From: an uncultured bacterium
GTDB taxonomy: Bacteria; Bacteroidota; Bacteroidia; Bacteroidales; UBA932
Reading direction: 5' to 3'
DNA: 64,000 nt
NCBI GenBank assembly: GCA_949300025.1
Contig: CASGCS010000023.1
Location: 22,734-86,733, forward strand
Shown here: positions 9,123 through 18,915 of the stretch, piece after piece
Layout of the letters: every line of letters starts with the position of its first letter
How positions within the stretch are numbered: the first letter of the stretch is position 1
Position numbers and translations under genes: made by a program
Notes under the pieces: model-generated
The model's input: only the letters and a program-made list of their open reading frames with translations
Database searches by the model: none
What the model was told of the DNA's origin: nothing

Positions 9123-9152
9123 CACCCGCTTATTGTATAAAAAATTCAAGTC

Positions 9153-9989
9153 ATGATTTTAGCAAAATCTCTCGACGAATTCAAAGAAGCTTTTGAGACT
9201 CTGCCACATAAAGAGAAGATAGGCTTTGTACCCACAATGGGGGCGCTCCACGGCGGGCATATCTCTCTGGTACAGGCAGCCCGCAAAAAATGCATGCATA
9301 CCGTTGTAAGCGTTTTTGTCAACCCCACACAGTTCAACAACAAGGAGGATCTGGCAACATATCCGCGCACTTTGGAGGCAGATGCCGCTCTTCTGGAAAA
9401 GGAAGGCGTAGATATTCTCTTTGCCCCCGGCGTAAGTGATGTCTACCCCCGGGAAGATACCAGAATATTCGACCTCGGAGGACTTGACAGATGCGGCGAA
9501 GGTCCGCGCCGCCCGGGACATTTCAACGGTGTAGCCCAGGTGGTAACCCGCCTTTTCGACATTGTCCGCCCGCAATATGCATTTTTCGGAGAAAAAGACT
9601 ATCAGCAACTTGCCATAGTCAGACACTTTACAAAGACTCTCGGATACAATATAGAGATTATAGGCTGCCCCATAATGAGGGAGGCCGACGGGCTGGCCAA
9701 AAGTTCACGCAACACACTGCTCACAGCCGACCAGCGCGCTGCAGCGCCGCATATCTACAAGACAATATGCATGGCAAAGGAGTGGAAGAAGAGGCTCACG
9801 CCCAAAGAGGTCATAGAGAAGACAAAGGATGAGATAAACGCCAATCCCTTGCTGGAGACTGAATATGTGGAAATAGTCGACTCAGACAACCTCAGGCCTC
9901 TTGAAAGTTGGAGCGACTCAGACAATCCCAGACTCTGGTGTGCAGTCTATGCACGCCCGGTAAGACTAATCGACAATATCGCACTTTAA
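9153..9989 (+). CDS. panC: Pantothenate synthetase
   Basis: The 278-residue cytosolic enzyme joins pantoate and beta-alanine with ATP, the last step to pantothenate for coenzyme A. The nucleotide-binding signature PTMGALHGGH is at residues 27-36. The FVNPTQFNNKEDL motif near 51-63 and FFGEKDYQQL near 147-156 are diagnostic, and the READGLAKSSRN segment carries the KxxS-like loop. The length is normal. panD follows after 15 nt, so beta-alanine supply and use are coexpressed. Confidence 0.97.
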   Translation: MILAKSLDEFKEAFETLPHKEKIGFVPTMGALHGGHISLVQAARKKCMHTVVSVFVNPTQFNNKEDLATYPRTLEADAALLEKEGVDILFAPGVSDVYPREDTRIFDLGGLDRCGEGPRRPGHFNGVAQVVTRLFDIVRPQYAFFGEKDYQQLAIVRHFTKTLGYNIEIIGCPIMREADGLAKSSRNTLLTADQRAAAPHIYKTICMAKEWKKRLTPKEVIEKTKDEINANPLLETEYVEIVDSDNLRPLESWSDSDNPRLWCAVYARPVRLIDNIAL

Positions 9990-10004
9990 CTTAACGGCAG
10001 AATC

Positions 10005-10358
10005 ATGTACATAGAAGTATTGAAATCCAAAATACACCGCGTAACTGTAACACAGGCCAACCTCAATTACATAGGGAGCATAACAATAGACAGCGAACTG
10101 GCTGATGCCGCCGGGCTTATGGAAAACGAGAAGGTGCATGTAGTGAATATTACAAACGGAGAGAGGCTCGAGACCTATGTCATAAAAGGGGAGAAAGGGA
10201 GCGGGGCCATCTGCCTTAACGGAGCGGCCGCCCACAAATTTTCGCCCGGAGATCTGGCAATAATCATGTCGTATGCCGTTATGACTCCTGAAGAGGCACA
10301 GACTCACAAGCCAAAGGTGATATTTCCGGACACAAAGACCAACAGGCTTATAAAATAG
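10005..10358 (+). CDS. panD: Aspartate 1-decarboxylase proenzyme
   Basis: The 117-residue protein makes beta-alanine from aspartate. It is a pyruvoyl enzyme: the chain self-cleaves between Gly24 and Ser25 in the motif NYIGSITID, turning Ser25 into the pyruvoyl group. The downstream [24 protein letters not shown] segment with the conserved Tyr and Asn-Gly-Ala is typical. The length is normal. It is the second gene of panC-panD. Confidence 0.97.
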   Translation: MYIEVLKSKIHRVTVTQANLNYIGSITIDSELADAAGLMENEKVHVVNITNGERLETYVIKGEKGSGAICLNGAAAHKFSPGDLAIIMSYAVMTPEEAQTHKPKVIFPDTKTNRLIK

Positions 10359-10382
10359 CCCTTGCGGCATCTGCAAAGGCTT

Positions 10383-11396
10383 ATGTCCGTAAAGAAAATC
10401 ATACAATATATTCTGATCTCGGCACTTGCCGTTCTTTTGCTCTATGTCTCGTTCAAAGGGGTGAAATGGAACGATTTCATTGAGGGCATAAAAAGTTGCG
10501 ACTTTTACTGGATTCTCCTTTCCATGGCGGTGGGAATCGCAGGTTTTGTAATCAGGGCGCTCCGCTGGAGGCTGCTCCTCAAGCCCTTGGACAGCAACAT
10601 CTCCTTGAAACAGACTTATAATGGCGTGGCGATAGCCTATCTTACGAATTTTGCCGTACCGCGTGCAGGCGAAATAGCGCGTTGCGCCGTTGTAACCAAA
10701 AAGGGAGGGGTGACATTCGAACAGGCTCTGGGCACGGTAGTGGTAGAGAGAGCGATAGACCTTGTCTGCCTCGCTTTTTTCGTACTTTTTACAATGCTGC
10801 TTAAATGGAGTGAGTTCGGCGGATTCATAAACGGCCAGTTGCTTGCACCCATAAGCAGCAGGTTTTCGGCAACGCTGATGGCTGCTCTCGGAGGCGTAAT
10901 CCTGCTGTGCTCCCTGTTGCTGCTGCTTGCCTACCTCTGCAGGCGTAAACTTATGAAATTCACACTTGTGCAAAAAATTGCAGGAATTCTCAAACGCGTT
11001 GCCGAAGGGGTGGCTACAATATTCAGGATGAAGGAAAAATGGCTCTTTCTGCTCTACACGCTGTTGTTGTGGGGCACCTACTGGTGCACAAGTTATGCAA
11101 CAATATGCGCCTTTCCGGCTGTAGGCCATCTCAATGCGGCAGACGCCCTTTTCCTGATGATTGTAGGAGGGCTCGGATGGGCTGTGCCGGTACAGGGAGG
11201 GGTCGGAGCATACCACTTCATTGTCAGCCTTGCGCTTTTGAAAGTGTACGCAATCCCGCAGAGCATGGGAGTGGTATTTGCGACCATTTCGCACGAATCG
11301 CAGGCTCTCGTAATGATTTTATGCGGTGCGGCGGCGGTGGCCGGAATGTGGAGCCGCAACAGACGACTGAAAAAAAAGCATGAAGATAACCTTTAA
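10383..11396 (+). CDS. Lysylphosphatidylglycerol synthetase-like / UPF0104 flippase-type membrane protein
   Basis: The protein of about 337 residues is an integral membrane protein with some eight hydrophobic segments, of the LPG_synthase_TM (YbhN/AglD-related) family, without the aminoacyl-transfer domain of MprF. Conserved features are IRALRWRLLLKP near residue 50 and NFAVPRAGEIARCAVV near 85-100, plus the Gly-rich VGGLGWAVPVQGGVGAYHF near 255-275. Members are thought to move or modify lipids, but no precise role can be given. I chose the ATG at 10383; an in-frame TTG lies 21 nt upstream. The 3' end overlaps malQ by 17 nt, which suggests cotranscription from the pan promoter. Confidence 0.8.
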   Translation: MSVKKIIQYILISALAVLLLYVSFKGVKWNDFIEGIKSCDFYWILLSMAVGIAGFVIRALRWRLLLKPLDSNISLKQTYNGVAIAYLTNFAVPRAGEIARCAVVTKKGGVTFEQALGTVVVERAIDLVCLAFFVLFTMLLKWSEFGGFINGQLLAPISSRFSATLMAALGGVILLCSLLLLLAYLCRRKLMKFTLVQKIAGILKRVAEGVATIFRMKEKWLFLLYTLLLWGTYWCTSYATICAFPAVGHLNAADALFLMIVGGLGWAVPVQGGVGAYHFIVSLALLKVYAIPQSMGVVFATISHESQALVMILCGAAAVAGMWSRNRRLKKKHEDNL

Positions 11397-13815
11397 TATA
11401 GAATTCAACACCAGATGGGGTGAAGAGCTGTATGTAGAGACAGACCGGAGCTTCAAGCTGCAATACACTGAAAACGGAATCTGGACCGGAGAAATAAGGC
11501 TTGACACCGGAAGCGAGCATCGTATTCTGGAATATCGCTATTTTGTAAAGAACAGCAACGGAGAGACCTTTTATGAAGCCGGAAAACGGAGGGCGATTGC
11601 AATAAACAGTTCCACCACCTCAATAGAGGCACATGACAGATGGTGTTCCAACTCCGAGCAGGCCCCTCTTCTTACAGCCCCCTTCAGCGAAGTCTTGTAC
11701 AGAAAAGATTCTGCCCAATATATCTATACACACAGGCACAACAACGAAATAATAATTTGCGTAACCGCGCCAAAGATAAACAGTTCTCAGAAACTTCTGA
11801 TTTGCGGCAATTCACCCGCCCTGGGAAACTGGGAGAGCGAGAAAGCCCCTGAAATGACACGGATCGACGGAGAACGGTGGGTATACAGCACAGACGGCAG
11901 CGACATTGCAGACCTGCAATTCAAGTTTCTGCTCGCAACATCCGCAGAAGATGGAAAGATTACCTGCGAATGGGAAAAGGGAGAGAACAGAAAAATTCCG
12001 GTTCCCAACCGGCAACGCCACAAGAGTTTCATCTGGGAACAAGGTTGTGTAGTCTTCGACACAGCCGCCGCGCCGCGGATTGCCGGCTGTGCGGTACCGC
12101 TGTTTTCACTGCGTTCAAAAGAGAGTTGCGGCATAGGGGACTTTGCAGACCTCAGGCTTCTTATAGACTGGGCGGCAAAGAGCGGACAGAGAATCATACA
12201 ACTGCTGCCGGTAAACGACACCACCTCGACAAACGGATGGGCAGACTCCTACCCCTACAACTGCATCTCCGTATTTGCGCTGCACCCGATATACCTGAAC
12301 ATAGAGGCCTTGGGAAAACTGCCGGACGAAAGGAGATACAAAGAGTTCAAACGCGACAAAAAGAGGCTGAACAACGATTATTTCCTCAACTATCCGGAGG
12401 TAAGGGAGGTAAAGTCGGGCTACTGCAGGGCAGTCTACAAAGAGTACGGCAAGGCGGCTTTTGCCGAACCGGGCTTTTATACCTTCACAAAGGAAAACGG
12501 AGAGTGGCTCTACCCTTACGCAGCATTCTGCACATTGAGAGATTATTTCAATGAACCTGATTTCAGAAAATGGGAGACAATAAAGTGCGGCGGGGCAGAA
12601 CTTGAGTGTTCAACCTTCTCCGACAAGATAGTCGAAGTGCTCAAAGAGAGCGGCAACAGCCTCAACGACAATTTTAACTACCACATCTATCTGCAATACC
12701 ACCTGCACAGACAGCTTTCGGAGTGCAAGGAATACGCCCATAAAATGGGCGTGGCACTTAAAGGTGACATTCCCATAGGAGTAAGCCGCAACGGCGCCGA
12801 CAGTTGGCAGAATCCTCAACTATTCAACTTCGGAATGCAGGCCGGTGCACCTCCCGACGCCTTTTCAGAGATCGGGCAGAACTGGGGGTTTCCAACCTAT
12901 AACTGGGAGAGAATGGCCGCCGACAACTACAGTTGGTGGAAAAAGCGGATGGCACACATGCAGAACTATTTCGATGCCTACAGAATAGACCACATTCTCG
13001 GTTTTTTCAGAATATGGGAAATACCCATAGACAAAAAAGAAAGCGCATACGGACACTTCAACCCGGCCCTGCCGCTCTCTGCTCAAGAGATAGAGGAGGC
13101 AGGAGTAAAGTTCGACAATGCCCTGTTCATTGAAGACCCGTATTGCAAGGAGAGATACCATCCGGCAATCCTTGCCGGAAAGAGCAAGGCATATTGCAGC
13201 ATGAGCCCCGCCGAACAAGAGAAATTCGACAGGCTCTATGAGAGTTTCTTTTTTGAGCGCCACAACGGATTCTGGTACGACAATGCGGTAAAAAAATTGC
13301 AGCAGCTTATAGCCGCCACCAACATGCTTGCCTGCGGAGAAGATCTGGGAATGCTTTCAGAGCCGGTATCCAGATGCATGCAGAATCTCCATATTCTTTC
13401 ACTGGAAGTTCTCATGATGCCCAAACAGTTCGGGGCAGATTTGGGAGACCCTCAAAAATATCCCTATCTGAGCGTCTGTACAACAAGCACTCACGACAGC
13501 CCGACATTACGCATGTGGCTCGGGGAAAGGGTCTGCAATACAGAACCAAAGGATGCCCCTGCACAAGAATGCCTTAAAACTGTCAGGGAGATTCTTGCAG
13601 CAAAGAGCATGCTTGCAGTTCTGCCTCTCCAGGACTGGTTTTCCATTGAACCCGCGCACAGGAACAGATACTTTGAAAGCGAAAGGATAAACGACCCTTC
13701 CAACCCCGGCAACCAATGGAGATACCGCATAGACACCTGTCTCGAAGATCTTCTGGAAGACAAGGCTTTCAGCAACAGGATAAGGGAACTGATTGCAGAA
13801 AGCGGAAGAGAATAG
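11380..13815 (+). CDS. malQ: 4-alpha-glucanotransferase (GH77) with two N-terminal starch-binding domains
   Basis: The 811-residue enzyme transfers glucan segments between malto-oligosaccharides. Two CBM20-like domains occupy about residues 1-95 and 110-215; the second has the typical LLICGNSPALGNWE motif. The GH77 barrel follows from about 225. The expected catalytic residues are the nucleophile Asp537 (RIDHILGFFR), the acid/base Glu654 (ACGEDLGM) and the stabiliser Asp706 (STHDSP). There is no signal peptide, so it acts in the cytoplasm, probably in glycogen or maltodextrin metabolism. The CBM20 pair is the usual architecture in Bacteroidota and plants. It converges on a SusD gene; the two are separated by a terminator, so it is not evidently part of that locus. 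Confidence 0.94.
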   Translation: MKITFNIEFNTRWGEELYVETDRSFKLQYTENGIWTGEIRLDTGSEHRILEYRYFVKNSNGETFYEAGKRRAIAINSSTTSIEAHDRWCSNSEQAPLLTAPFSEVLYRKDSAQYIYTHRHNNEIIICVTAPKINSSQKLLICGNSPALGNWESEKAPEMTRIDGERWVYSTDGSDIADLQFKFLLATSAEDGKITCEWEKGENRKIPVPNRQRHKSFIWEQGCVVFDTAAAPRIAGCAVPLFSLRSKESCGIGDFADLRLLIDWAAKSGQRIIQLLPVNDTTSTNGWADSYPYNCISVFALHPIYLNIEALGKLPDERRYKEFKRDKKRLNNDYFLNYPEVREVKSGYCRAVYKEYGKAAFAEPGFYTFTKENGEWLYPYAAFCTLRDYFNEPDFRKWETIKCGGAELECSTFSDKIVEVLKESGNSLNDNFNYHIYLQYHLHRQLSECKEYAHKMGVALKGDIPIGVSRNGADSWQNPQLFNFGMQAGAPPDAFSEIGQNWGFPTYNWERMAADNYSWWKKRMAHMQNYFDAYRIDHILGFFRIWEIPIDKKESAYGHFNPALPLSAQEIEEAGVKFDNALFIEDPYCKERYHPAILAGKSKAYCSMSPAEQEKFDRLYESFFFERHNGFWYDNAVKKLQQLIAATNMLACGEDLGMLSEPVSRCMQNLHILSLEVLMMPKQFGADLGDPQKYPYLSVCTTSTHDSPTLRMWLGERVCNTEPKDAPAQECLKTVREILAAKSMLAVLPLQDWFSIEPAHRNRYFESERINDPSNPGNQWRYRIDTCLEDLLEDKAFSNRIRELIAESGRE

Positions 13816-13836
13816 AAGGCAATACCACAAATAAAA

Positions 13837-13868
13837 AAGGGCGACCACAACGGCCGCCCTTGCTTTTT
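13837..13868. terminator. Bidirectional terminator between malQ and susD
   Basis: A 7-bp stem AAGGGCG/CGCCCTT (13837-13843 with 13855-13861) is followed by a T-run on the plus strand and by an A-run on the other side, so it can serve both converging genes. Confidence 0.7.
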
Positions 13869-13883
13869 ACCCGGAATTATCTG

Positions 13884-15350
13884 CTAATAGCCGGGATTCT
13901 GCTGCTCCGCGATAGGAGGGTTGGCGTTAATCTCATCCTGCGAGATGGGAAGAACTGTACGGAAGAAACTTCTGTCTATGGTCTTCTCTCTTGTAGGAGG
14001 TATAAGCTGAGCAATCTCATCGTTGAATGTGATGCTCTTGTCGCAACGCATCATATCGAAGAAACGGTGACCCTCACCATAAAGTTCCTTGCTTCTCTCA
14101 TCAAGAATCATATCGAGAGAAACGGTTGAAGCCGTTGCGGGTTCAAGGTTCGGAGACCTCTTGCGGATTTCGTTCAGATAGTCTGCCGCAGCCTGAGCGT
14201 CGGGAGATGATTTGAGCAATGCTGCCTCAGCTGCGATAAGGTACATCTCAGAAAGACGGATAACCTTGATATTCACTGCAGATGCAGAAGCCTTACCATC
14301 ACCGGGCTGGTTAACGCCGCCGAGATATTTGTAGCAGCATCCCATGCGGGTATCGCTAATTTCATCGTATGTCATTATGCCCCAGCGAACGTCATCGGGA
14401 TCTTCACCCAATCTGTCGAGGAAATAGTCGCTGGCCATGAAATAACCCAGTACACTTCCAAAATCTCCTTCTCTTGCATAGTAACCGCCCAATGAACCGG
14501 TACCCATGTCATTTTCCGTATCGAGCACGATAAGTTCGAAGACAGACTCTGAACCGAACTGTGTAGCCCATGAAGATACCCATTCATCATTCTCATAAAG
14601 TTCGTACGGGCCGCCTATAACCTCTTCGGCAGCTGCAAGAGCCTTTTCATAATCCTCCATATAGAGGTAAACCCTTGCCTGGATAGCCTTGTTGGCATAA
14701 TAGTTTACGAAACCGTTCCTTGCATCATGGTCTGTGAACAACCCTTCCGCAGTTGTAAGGTCAGAAACAATTCTTGTATAGTTCTGCTCAACGGTTGCGC
14801 GCAACTCGCGTGCAGAGGCATCCAATACTGTAGTTATGTCGGGAACACCCAAAGATGACTTGTCATAGTCGTAAGGTTTTCCGTAAAGGCGAACCAAATC
14901 GAAGTAGAGCATTGCTCTCAATGTAAGAGCCTGAGCCTTATAATCGTCGAAATTCTCAACGCCGTCTCCGCCTTCAGCTTCGATGGCCTCAATATTTTCG
15001 AGCAGGTTGTTTATCTGAAGCAGCAGATTGTATCCGGTGCTCCAGAACCCTGAATATGTTCCTGAAGTCTGGCTGTGGTCGAACACGTAAAGAGCATCGT
15101 TGCCTCGGCCCTGAGCAGCAATCGTCAGGTCACCACCTTTGGCATCTGCATAGAGGAACATGTTTCTTCCCAGATAACTTGAACTCAGCAAGCCATCCAT
15201 AATACCGTTCATTACAACCTCGGCATCCCTTGCAGTCTGAATTGCAGTACCTGCATCTCCCGAGTTTGTAGGCGCTTTATCCAGAAAGTCATCGCAAGAC
15301 GAAAAAGCAAAGACCGAAAGCGCTAATACTATTGTCAATATTTTTTTCAT
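13884..15350 (-). CDS. SusD/RagB-family outer-membrane lipoprotein (first pair)
   Basis: The 488-residue protein starts with a lipoprotein signal ending FSSC (Cys19) followed by DDFLDKAPT, the standard SusD N-terminus. TPR-like helices with the segments ALTLRAMLYFDLVRLYGKPY (about 140-160) and the C-terminal LDERSKELYGEGHRFFDMMR (about 420-440) identify the family. SusD proteins cap the SusC channel from outside and hold the glycan or peptide ligand. The gene is 12 nt downstream of its susC partner. The ligand cannot be predicted; there is no enzyme or regulator gene nearby on the same strand. Confidence 0.94.
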   Translation of the reverse strand: MKKILTIVLALSVFAFSSCDDFLDKAPTNSGDAGTAIQTARDAEVVMNGIMDGLLSSSYLGRNMFLYADAKGGDLTIAAQGRGNDALYVFDHSQTSGTYSGFWSTGYNLLLQINNLLENIEAIEAEGGDGVENFDDYKAQALTLRAMLYFDLVRLYGKPYDYDKSSLGVPDITTVLDASARELRATVEQNYTRIVSDLTTAEGLFTDHDARNGFVNYYANKAIQARVYLYMEDYEKALAAAEEVIGGPYELYENDEWVSSWATQFGSESVFELIVLDTENDMGTGSLGGYYAREGDFGSVLGYFMASDYFLDRLGEDPDDVRWGIMTYDEISDTRMGCCYKYLGGVNQPGDGKASASAVNIKVIRLSEMYLIAAEAALLKSSPDAQAAADYLNEIRKRSPNLEPATASTVSLDMILDERSKELYGEGHRFFDMMRCDKSITFNDEIAQLIPPTREKTIDRSFFRTVLPISQDEINANPPIAEQQNPGY

Positions 15351-15362
15351 TGTCGTTTCTAA

Positions 15363-18300
15363 TTAAAATGTGAACTCTAAACCAAATGTATAAGTCTTTC
15401 CGATAGGAGTTTCCCATCCGCGGGTTCCATAAATGTTAACCTCAGGGTCAACTTCGTTGAATGCGCTCCAAGTAAGGAGGTTCTGACCGTTGAAGTATAC
15501 TCTTGCCGAACCGAGACCAATCTTGTTTACCCAAGCCTTGGGGAAGTTGTATGAGAGTGTAATGTTCTTAAGTCTGAGGAAGTCGCCTGTATGGAGGTGA
15601 CGAGAACTTATCTGCATTGCATCCTCAAGGTCTATACCTCTGATCTGAGGGATAACTGTCTTCTGTCCGGGAGATGTCCAGCGGTTTTCCGCAACTCTCT
15701 CGGAACGGATTCTCTCCCAGTAGTAACCGTCATCGTCTGTATCCTTTTCAGCAGCATCGTAAAGGGTTGCGCCGAGTCTGTAGATGAAGTTCAGGCCCAA
15801 AGTAATGCCCTTCCATGTAACGTCTGTATTGATACCTCCGTAAATCTTGGGGTTGGCATCGCCCAGAATAACTTCGTTGGCCTTGCCGTAATCGTATGTC
15901 GCAGCCCTTCCGTTATACATGAAGTCACCGCCTGCCGAAGGATCAATTTCGCCGTCTGCGCCCAATTCATTTACATAGTAAACGCTCTGGCCGGTTGCAG
16001 GGTCGACTCCCGCCCACTCGTAACCGTAGTATGCAAGTGTTGACTCGCCCTCACGGTAGAGATACTGGCAGCGGCTGTCGCTTCCTGTCGGGTCGTACCA
16101 GATAATATCCTGTCCGTCGTACAGTTTTGTAACCTTTGACTTGATCATTGAAGCGGTCAGACTTGCACTCCATGTAACATCTTCTGTCTGGATAATGTCA
16201 CCGCCAATCTCGATTTCCCAACCTTTGTTGTTTATCTCACCGATGTTTCTGAGAGTTGAACCGAAACCTGTGATTGTAGAGATGGGCACATCCTGCAACA
16301 GGTCTTTTGAATCTCTGTTAAACCACTCGATTGTACCATAGAGTCTCTGGTTGAAGAAACCGAACTCCAATGCAACGTTTGCGGTGTAGTTTGTCTCCCA
16401 TGAGAGGTTCTCGTTGGCTACGTTTGTAAGCAGTCCGCCGGGGTTGCCGTTATACGGATATGTATAGCCGACCAGTGAACGCCATCCGTAGTTGTCTGAA
16501 GGAAGAGTACCGTTTACACCGTAAGAAGCCCTGAGCCTCAAGTTGGAAATCCACTCTGTGTCTTTAAGGAAGTTCTCGTTGTTGATTCTCCACGCTCCTG
16601 ATACAGACCAGAAGTTACCCCAGCGAGCCTCGGGAGAGAGTCTTGAAGAACCGTCTCTTCTGTAGCTTCCAGACAGGTAGTATCTTGAATCATAGCTGTA
16701 TTCTACTCTTGAGAGTACAGATGCCATAGAGTTGCCCCAGCTGTATGAGTTTGCATCGAGCACACCGGCTGTAGAGACTGTCTGCAAGGTACTTGTAGGA
16801 AGGAATGTACCTGTTGCGCGAATGAACTCTGTATTCCTCTCCTCAGCCTCAAAACCTACCAGTGCAGAGAGCACGTGCTTGTCTGCGAAGGTCTTGTTGT
16901 AACTCAAGGTTGTAGATGACACCCAGTTGCTGTATTGGGTGCTCATGTCTGTAACGCTACCGTCTGTGTCGGATGCGTTGAAGTGATTTGCACTGTAGTA
17001 AACGTGATCTTTTGTCTCTGCGTTGTCGTATGAGAATACGCTTCTCAAATCAAGACCGTCTATGATATGTATAGTCAAGGTCTCGCTCGCATTTACACGG
17101 AATGTCTTTGAGAGGTTGTCCCACTCGTTGTCATAGTAAAGCAGGTTGTATGCCAAACTGCCGAAACGGTCTGTCCAGGGTTCGCCGGTCTTGTAGTCTG
17201 TAGGCCAGTAGAAGGGCCACAAAAGGTTGCGGGTCTGCATGAACATGTTTGAACTTACGTTTCTGGTATCGTTATAACCTGTCTGTTTGGTCTGTGCGAT
17301 GTTTACGCTGGTTGCAAACTCAACATGCTTGCCAATTTTCTGGGTTACGTTCACTCTTCCCGAAATACGTGAGAAGTCGTTGAAGGTAGAACGGCCCTTG
17401 TCGCTTGTATATGCGAAAGAAGAGTAATAAGTAGTATTGTCTGTACCGCCGCTTACAGAGAGGTCGTATGTCTGGTAGACAGCCGTACGGAAGAGTGCAT
17501 CCTCCCAGTCATAATATTTTCCGGTTCTGTCTTCCTGACCGTCTGTCATACCTGTGATATTGATATGGGCGTAACGTCCCACGTCATTTGTAGAGAACTG
17601 ATAGCCGTGCTGGTTGAACCTGTCATTCAATTCACTCAGGGCATACGCATTTGCCTCTGCCTCGGTATAGCCGTTGGTGGTTCTCAAATCGTGGAAAATT
17701 TCATACTCCATCTGAGCCTGGTCCTGAGGACTTGCAGTCTCATAGTTTCTTGTAGCCCAAGAGGGGGTGATACCTACAGAAGCCCTGAAGGTAACTGTCG
17801 GCTTGCCGCTCTTACCTTTCTTTGTGGTAATCATTATGACACCGTTTGCAGCACGTGAACCGTAAAGCGAAGAGGCAGCCGCGTCCTTCAACACGGTAAT
17901 ACTCTCTATATCATTAGGGTTCAAGGTGTTCATTACGTTGTTAGTGCTGTAGGTATAGTCAGACATCTGACCGATGTTACCTGAAGATACCGGCACACCG
18001 TCTATTACGTAAAGAGGTTCGTTTGATGCATTCATTGAACCGATACCGCGGATACGGATGCTCGGTGTAGAACCTGCCTGGCCGGAAGAGGTTGTTACCT
18101 GCAAACCTGCAATCTTACCGCTCAAGGCATTCTCGAACGATGTATTGGGCACGTCCTGGATAGCTTCTGCCTTGACTACGCTCGCAGCACCGGTATAGGT
18201 TCCTTTTGTTGCAGTACCGTAGGCAACGACCATAGCCTCGTCGAGCTGCACTGCCTCAGGGTGCAGTTCTACATTGATGACCGCTCTGCCGTTTACAGAT

Positions 18301-18542
18301 ACTTTTTGTGTAACATATCCCATAACAGAGACAATCAACGCTCCGTCGCTCGGGACATTTCCTATTGAATATTTACCGTAATCGTCGGTAAACACCAAAT
18401 TTGTAGTGCCGTCTACATGGACACTTGCGAAAGGAATAGGATTCCTGTCATCCGAACCGATAACCGTACCGGTCACAGTCGTTTGCGCAAACATTGCACC
18501 CGAGACAAAGATGCATAGCGCAAAAAGAATGATTTTCTTCAT
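15363..18542 (-). CDS. SusC/RagA-family TonB-dependent outer-membrane transporter (first pair)
   Basis: The 1059-residue protein has a signal peptide (cleavage near AMFAQ), a carboxypeptidase-regulatory-like domain at about 20-105 (PIPFASVHVDGTTN, GKYSIGNVPSDG), the TonB box region LDEAMVVAYGT near 100-110, a plug with LYVIDGVP and NDIESITVLKDAAASSLYGSRAANGVIMITTKKG (about 175-245), and a 22-strand barrel ending in a Phe-terminated beta strand. There is no N-terminal STN domain, so it does not look like an anti-sigma-linked receptor. It takes up ligands with its SusD partner using TonB energy. It is transcribed away from the second SusC gene. Confidence 0.95.
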   Translation of the reverse strand: MKKIILFALCIFVSGAMFAQTTVTGTVIGSDDRNPIPFASVHVDGTTNLVFTDDYGKYSIGNVPSDGALIVSVMGYVTQKVSVNGRAVINVELHPEAVQLDEAMVVAYGTATKGTYTGAASVVKAEAIQDVPNTSFENALSGKIAGLQVTTSSGQAGSTPSIRIRGIGSMNASNEPLYVIDGVPVSSGNIGQMSDYTYSTNNVMNTLNPNDIESITVLKDAAASSLYGSRAANGVIMITTKKGKSGKPTVTFRASVGITPSWATRNYETASPQDQAQMEYEIFHDLRTTNGYTEAEANAYALSELNDRFNQHGYQFSTNDVGRYAHINITGMTDGQEDRTGKYYDWEDALFRTAVYQTYDLSVSGGTDNTTYYSSFAYTSDKGRSTFNDFSRISGRVNVTQKIGKHVEFATSVNIAQTKQTGYNDTRNVSSNMFMQTRNLLWPFYWPTDYKTGEPWTDRFGSLAYNLLYYDNEWDNLSKTFRVNASETLTIHIIDGLDLRSVFSYDNAETKDHVYYSANHFNASDTDGSVTDMSTQYSNWVSSTTLSYNKTFADKHVLSALVGFEAEERNTEFIRATGTFLPTSTLQTVSTAGVLDANSYSWGNSMASVLSRVEYSYDSRYYLSGSYRRDGSSRLSPEARWGNFWSVSGAWRINNENFLKDTEWISNLRLRASYGVNGTLPSDNYGWRSLVGYTYPYNGNPGGLLTNVANENLSWETNYTANVALEFGFFNQRLYGTIEWFNRDSKDLLQDVPISTITGFGSTLRNIGEINNKGWEIEIGGDIIQTEDVTWSASLTASMIKSKVTKLYDGQDIIWYDPTGSDSRCQYLYREGESTLAYYGYEWAGVDPATGQSVYYVNELGADGEIDPSAGGDFMYNGRAATYDYGKANEVILGDANPKIYGGINTDVTWKGITLGLNFIYRLGATLYDAAEKDTDDDGYYWERIRSERVAENRWTSPGQKTVIPQIRGIDLEDAMQISSRHLHTGDFLRLKNITLSYNFPKAWVNKIGLGSARVYFNGQNLLTWSAFNEVDPEVNIYGTRGWETPIGKTYTFGLEFTF

Positions 18543-18709
18543 AGGTTAAAAAATTAATTTAAAAATGGGTTTTTTGTTTAGTGTTTTAGCCTGGTTTTCG
18601 GTTGGTGAAGTTAGAAATTATTTTAGAAAAAAACTCATTCTTGCCAGACAATTATCGATTTTTTATTTTTTCGCATCTTTAATCACCTTAAAACCAATAC
18701 CTTTCAGAA

Positions 18710-18717
18710 CAAAGATA
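18710..18717 (-). promoter_or_regulatory. Possible -7 element for the first susC gene
   Basis: On the minus strand the site reads TATCTTTG, a perfect TAnnTTTG match, but the -33 region lacks TTTG. It would give a leader of about 160 nt. Confidence 0.3.
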
Positions 18718-18798
18718 TTTATAGCACCGATTTTCACATATAATAAGATGAAAAACCGCCTTAGAAGAGTATAGGAGCAACTTTTTTTACATAAGTGT

Positions 18799-18830
18799 TT
18801 TGATTTTCGAAAATTTTTGCTATAACTTTA
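18799..18830 (+). promoter_or_regulatory. Putative promoter for the second susC-susD pair
   Basis: TTTG at 18799-18802 and TAACTTTA at 18823-18830 are 20 nt apart, one base off the TAnnTTTG consensus. The leader to the ATG at 18916 would be about 75-80 nt. Confidence 0.5.
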
Positions 18831-18915
18831 TACTCAGAATCTGGCTAAAGGAGCGTGAACATTAACCGTGTTATATTCCGAAACCAGTAATTAACAACCA
18901 ATAACCTTTATTTAT

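Larger units (their letters stand above)
18543..18915. other. AT-rich divergent intergenic region between two susC genes
   Basis: This 373-nt region holds the promoters of both SusC/SusD pairs. I see no RNA gene and no regulator. A reading frame of 69 codons at 18565-18774 has low-complexity composition and no recognisable signature and is not called. The plus-strand promoter and the minus-strand -7 element are listed separately. Confidence 0.6.

Noticed and set aside
9966..11294. A 442-codon open frame on the minus strand opposite panD and the flippase-like gene
   Set aside because: Its translation is Cys/His/Tyr-rich without family signature, and both genes on the other strand are conserved.
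11380..15350. malQ as part of a starch-utilisation locus with the first SusC/SusD pair
   Set aside because: The genes converge and a bidirectional terminator lies between them; the glucanotransferase has no export signal and is read with the pan genes.
18565..18774. A 69-codon frame in the divergent susC intergenic region
   Set aside because: It has biased, low-complexity composition, no signal or domain, and overlaps promoter sequence.
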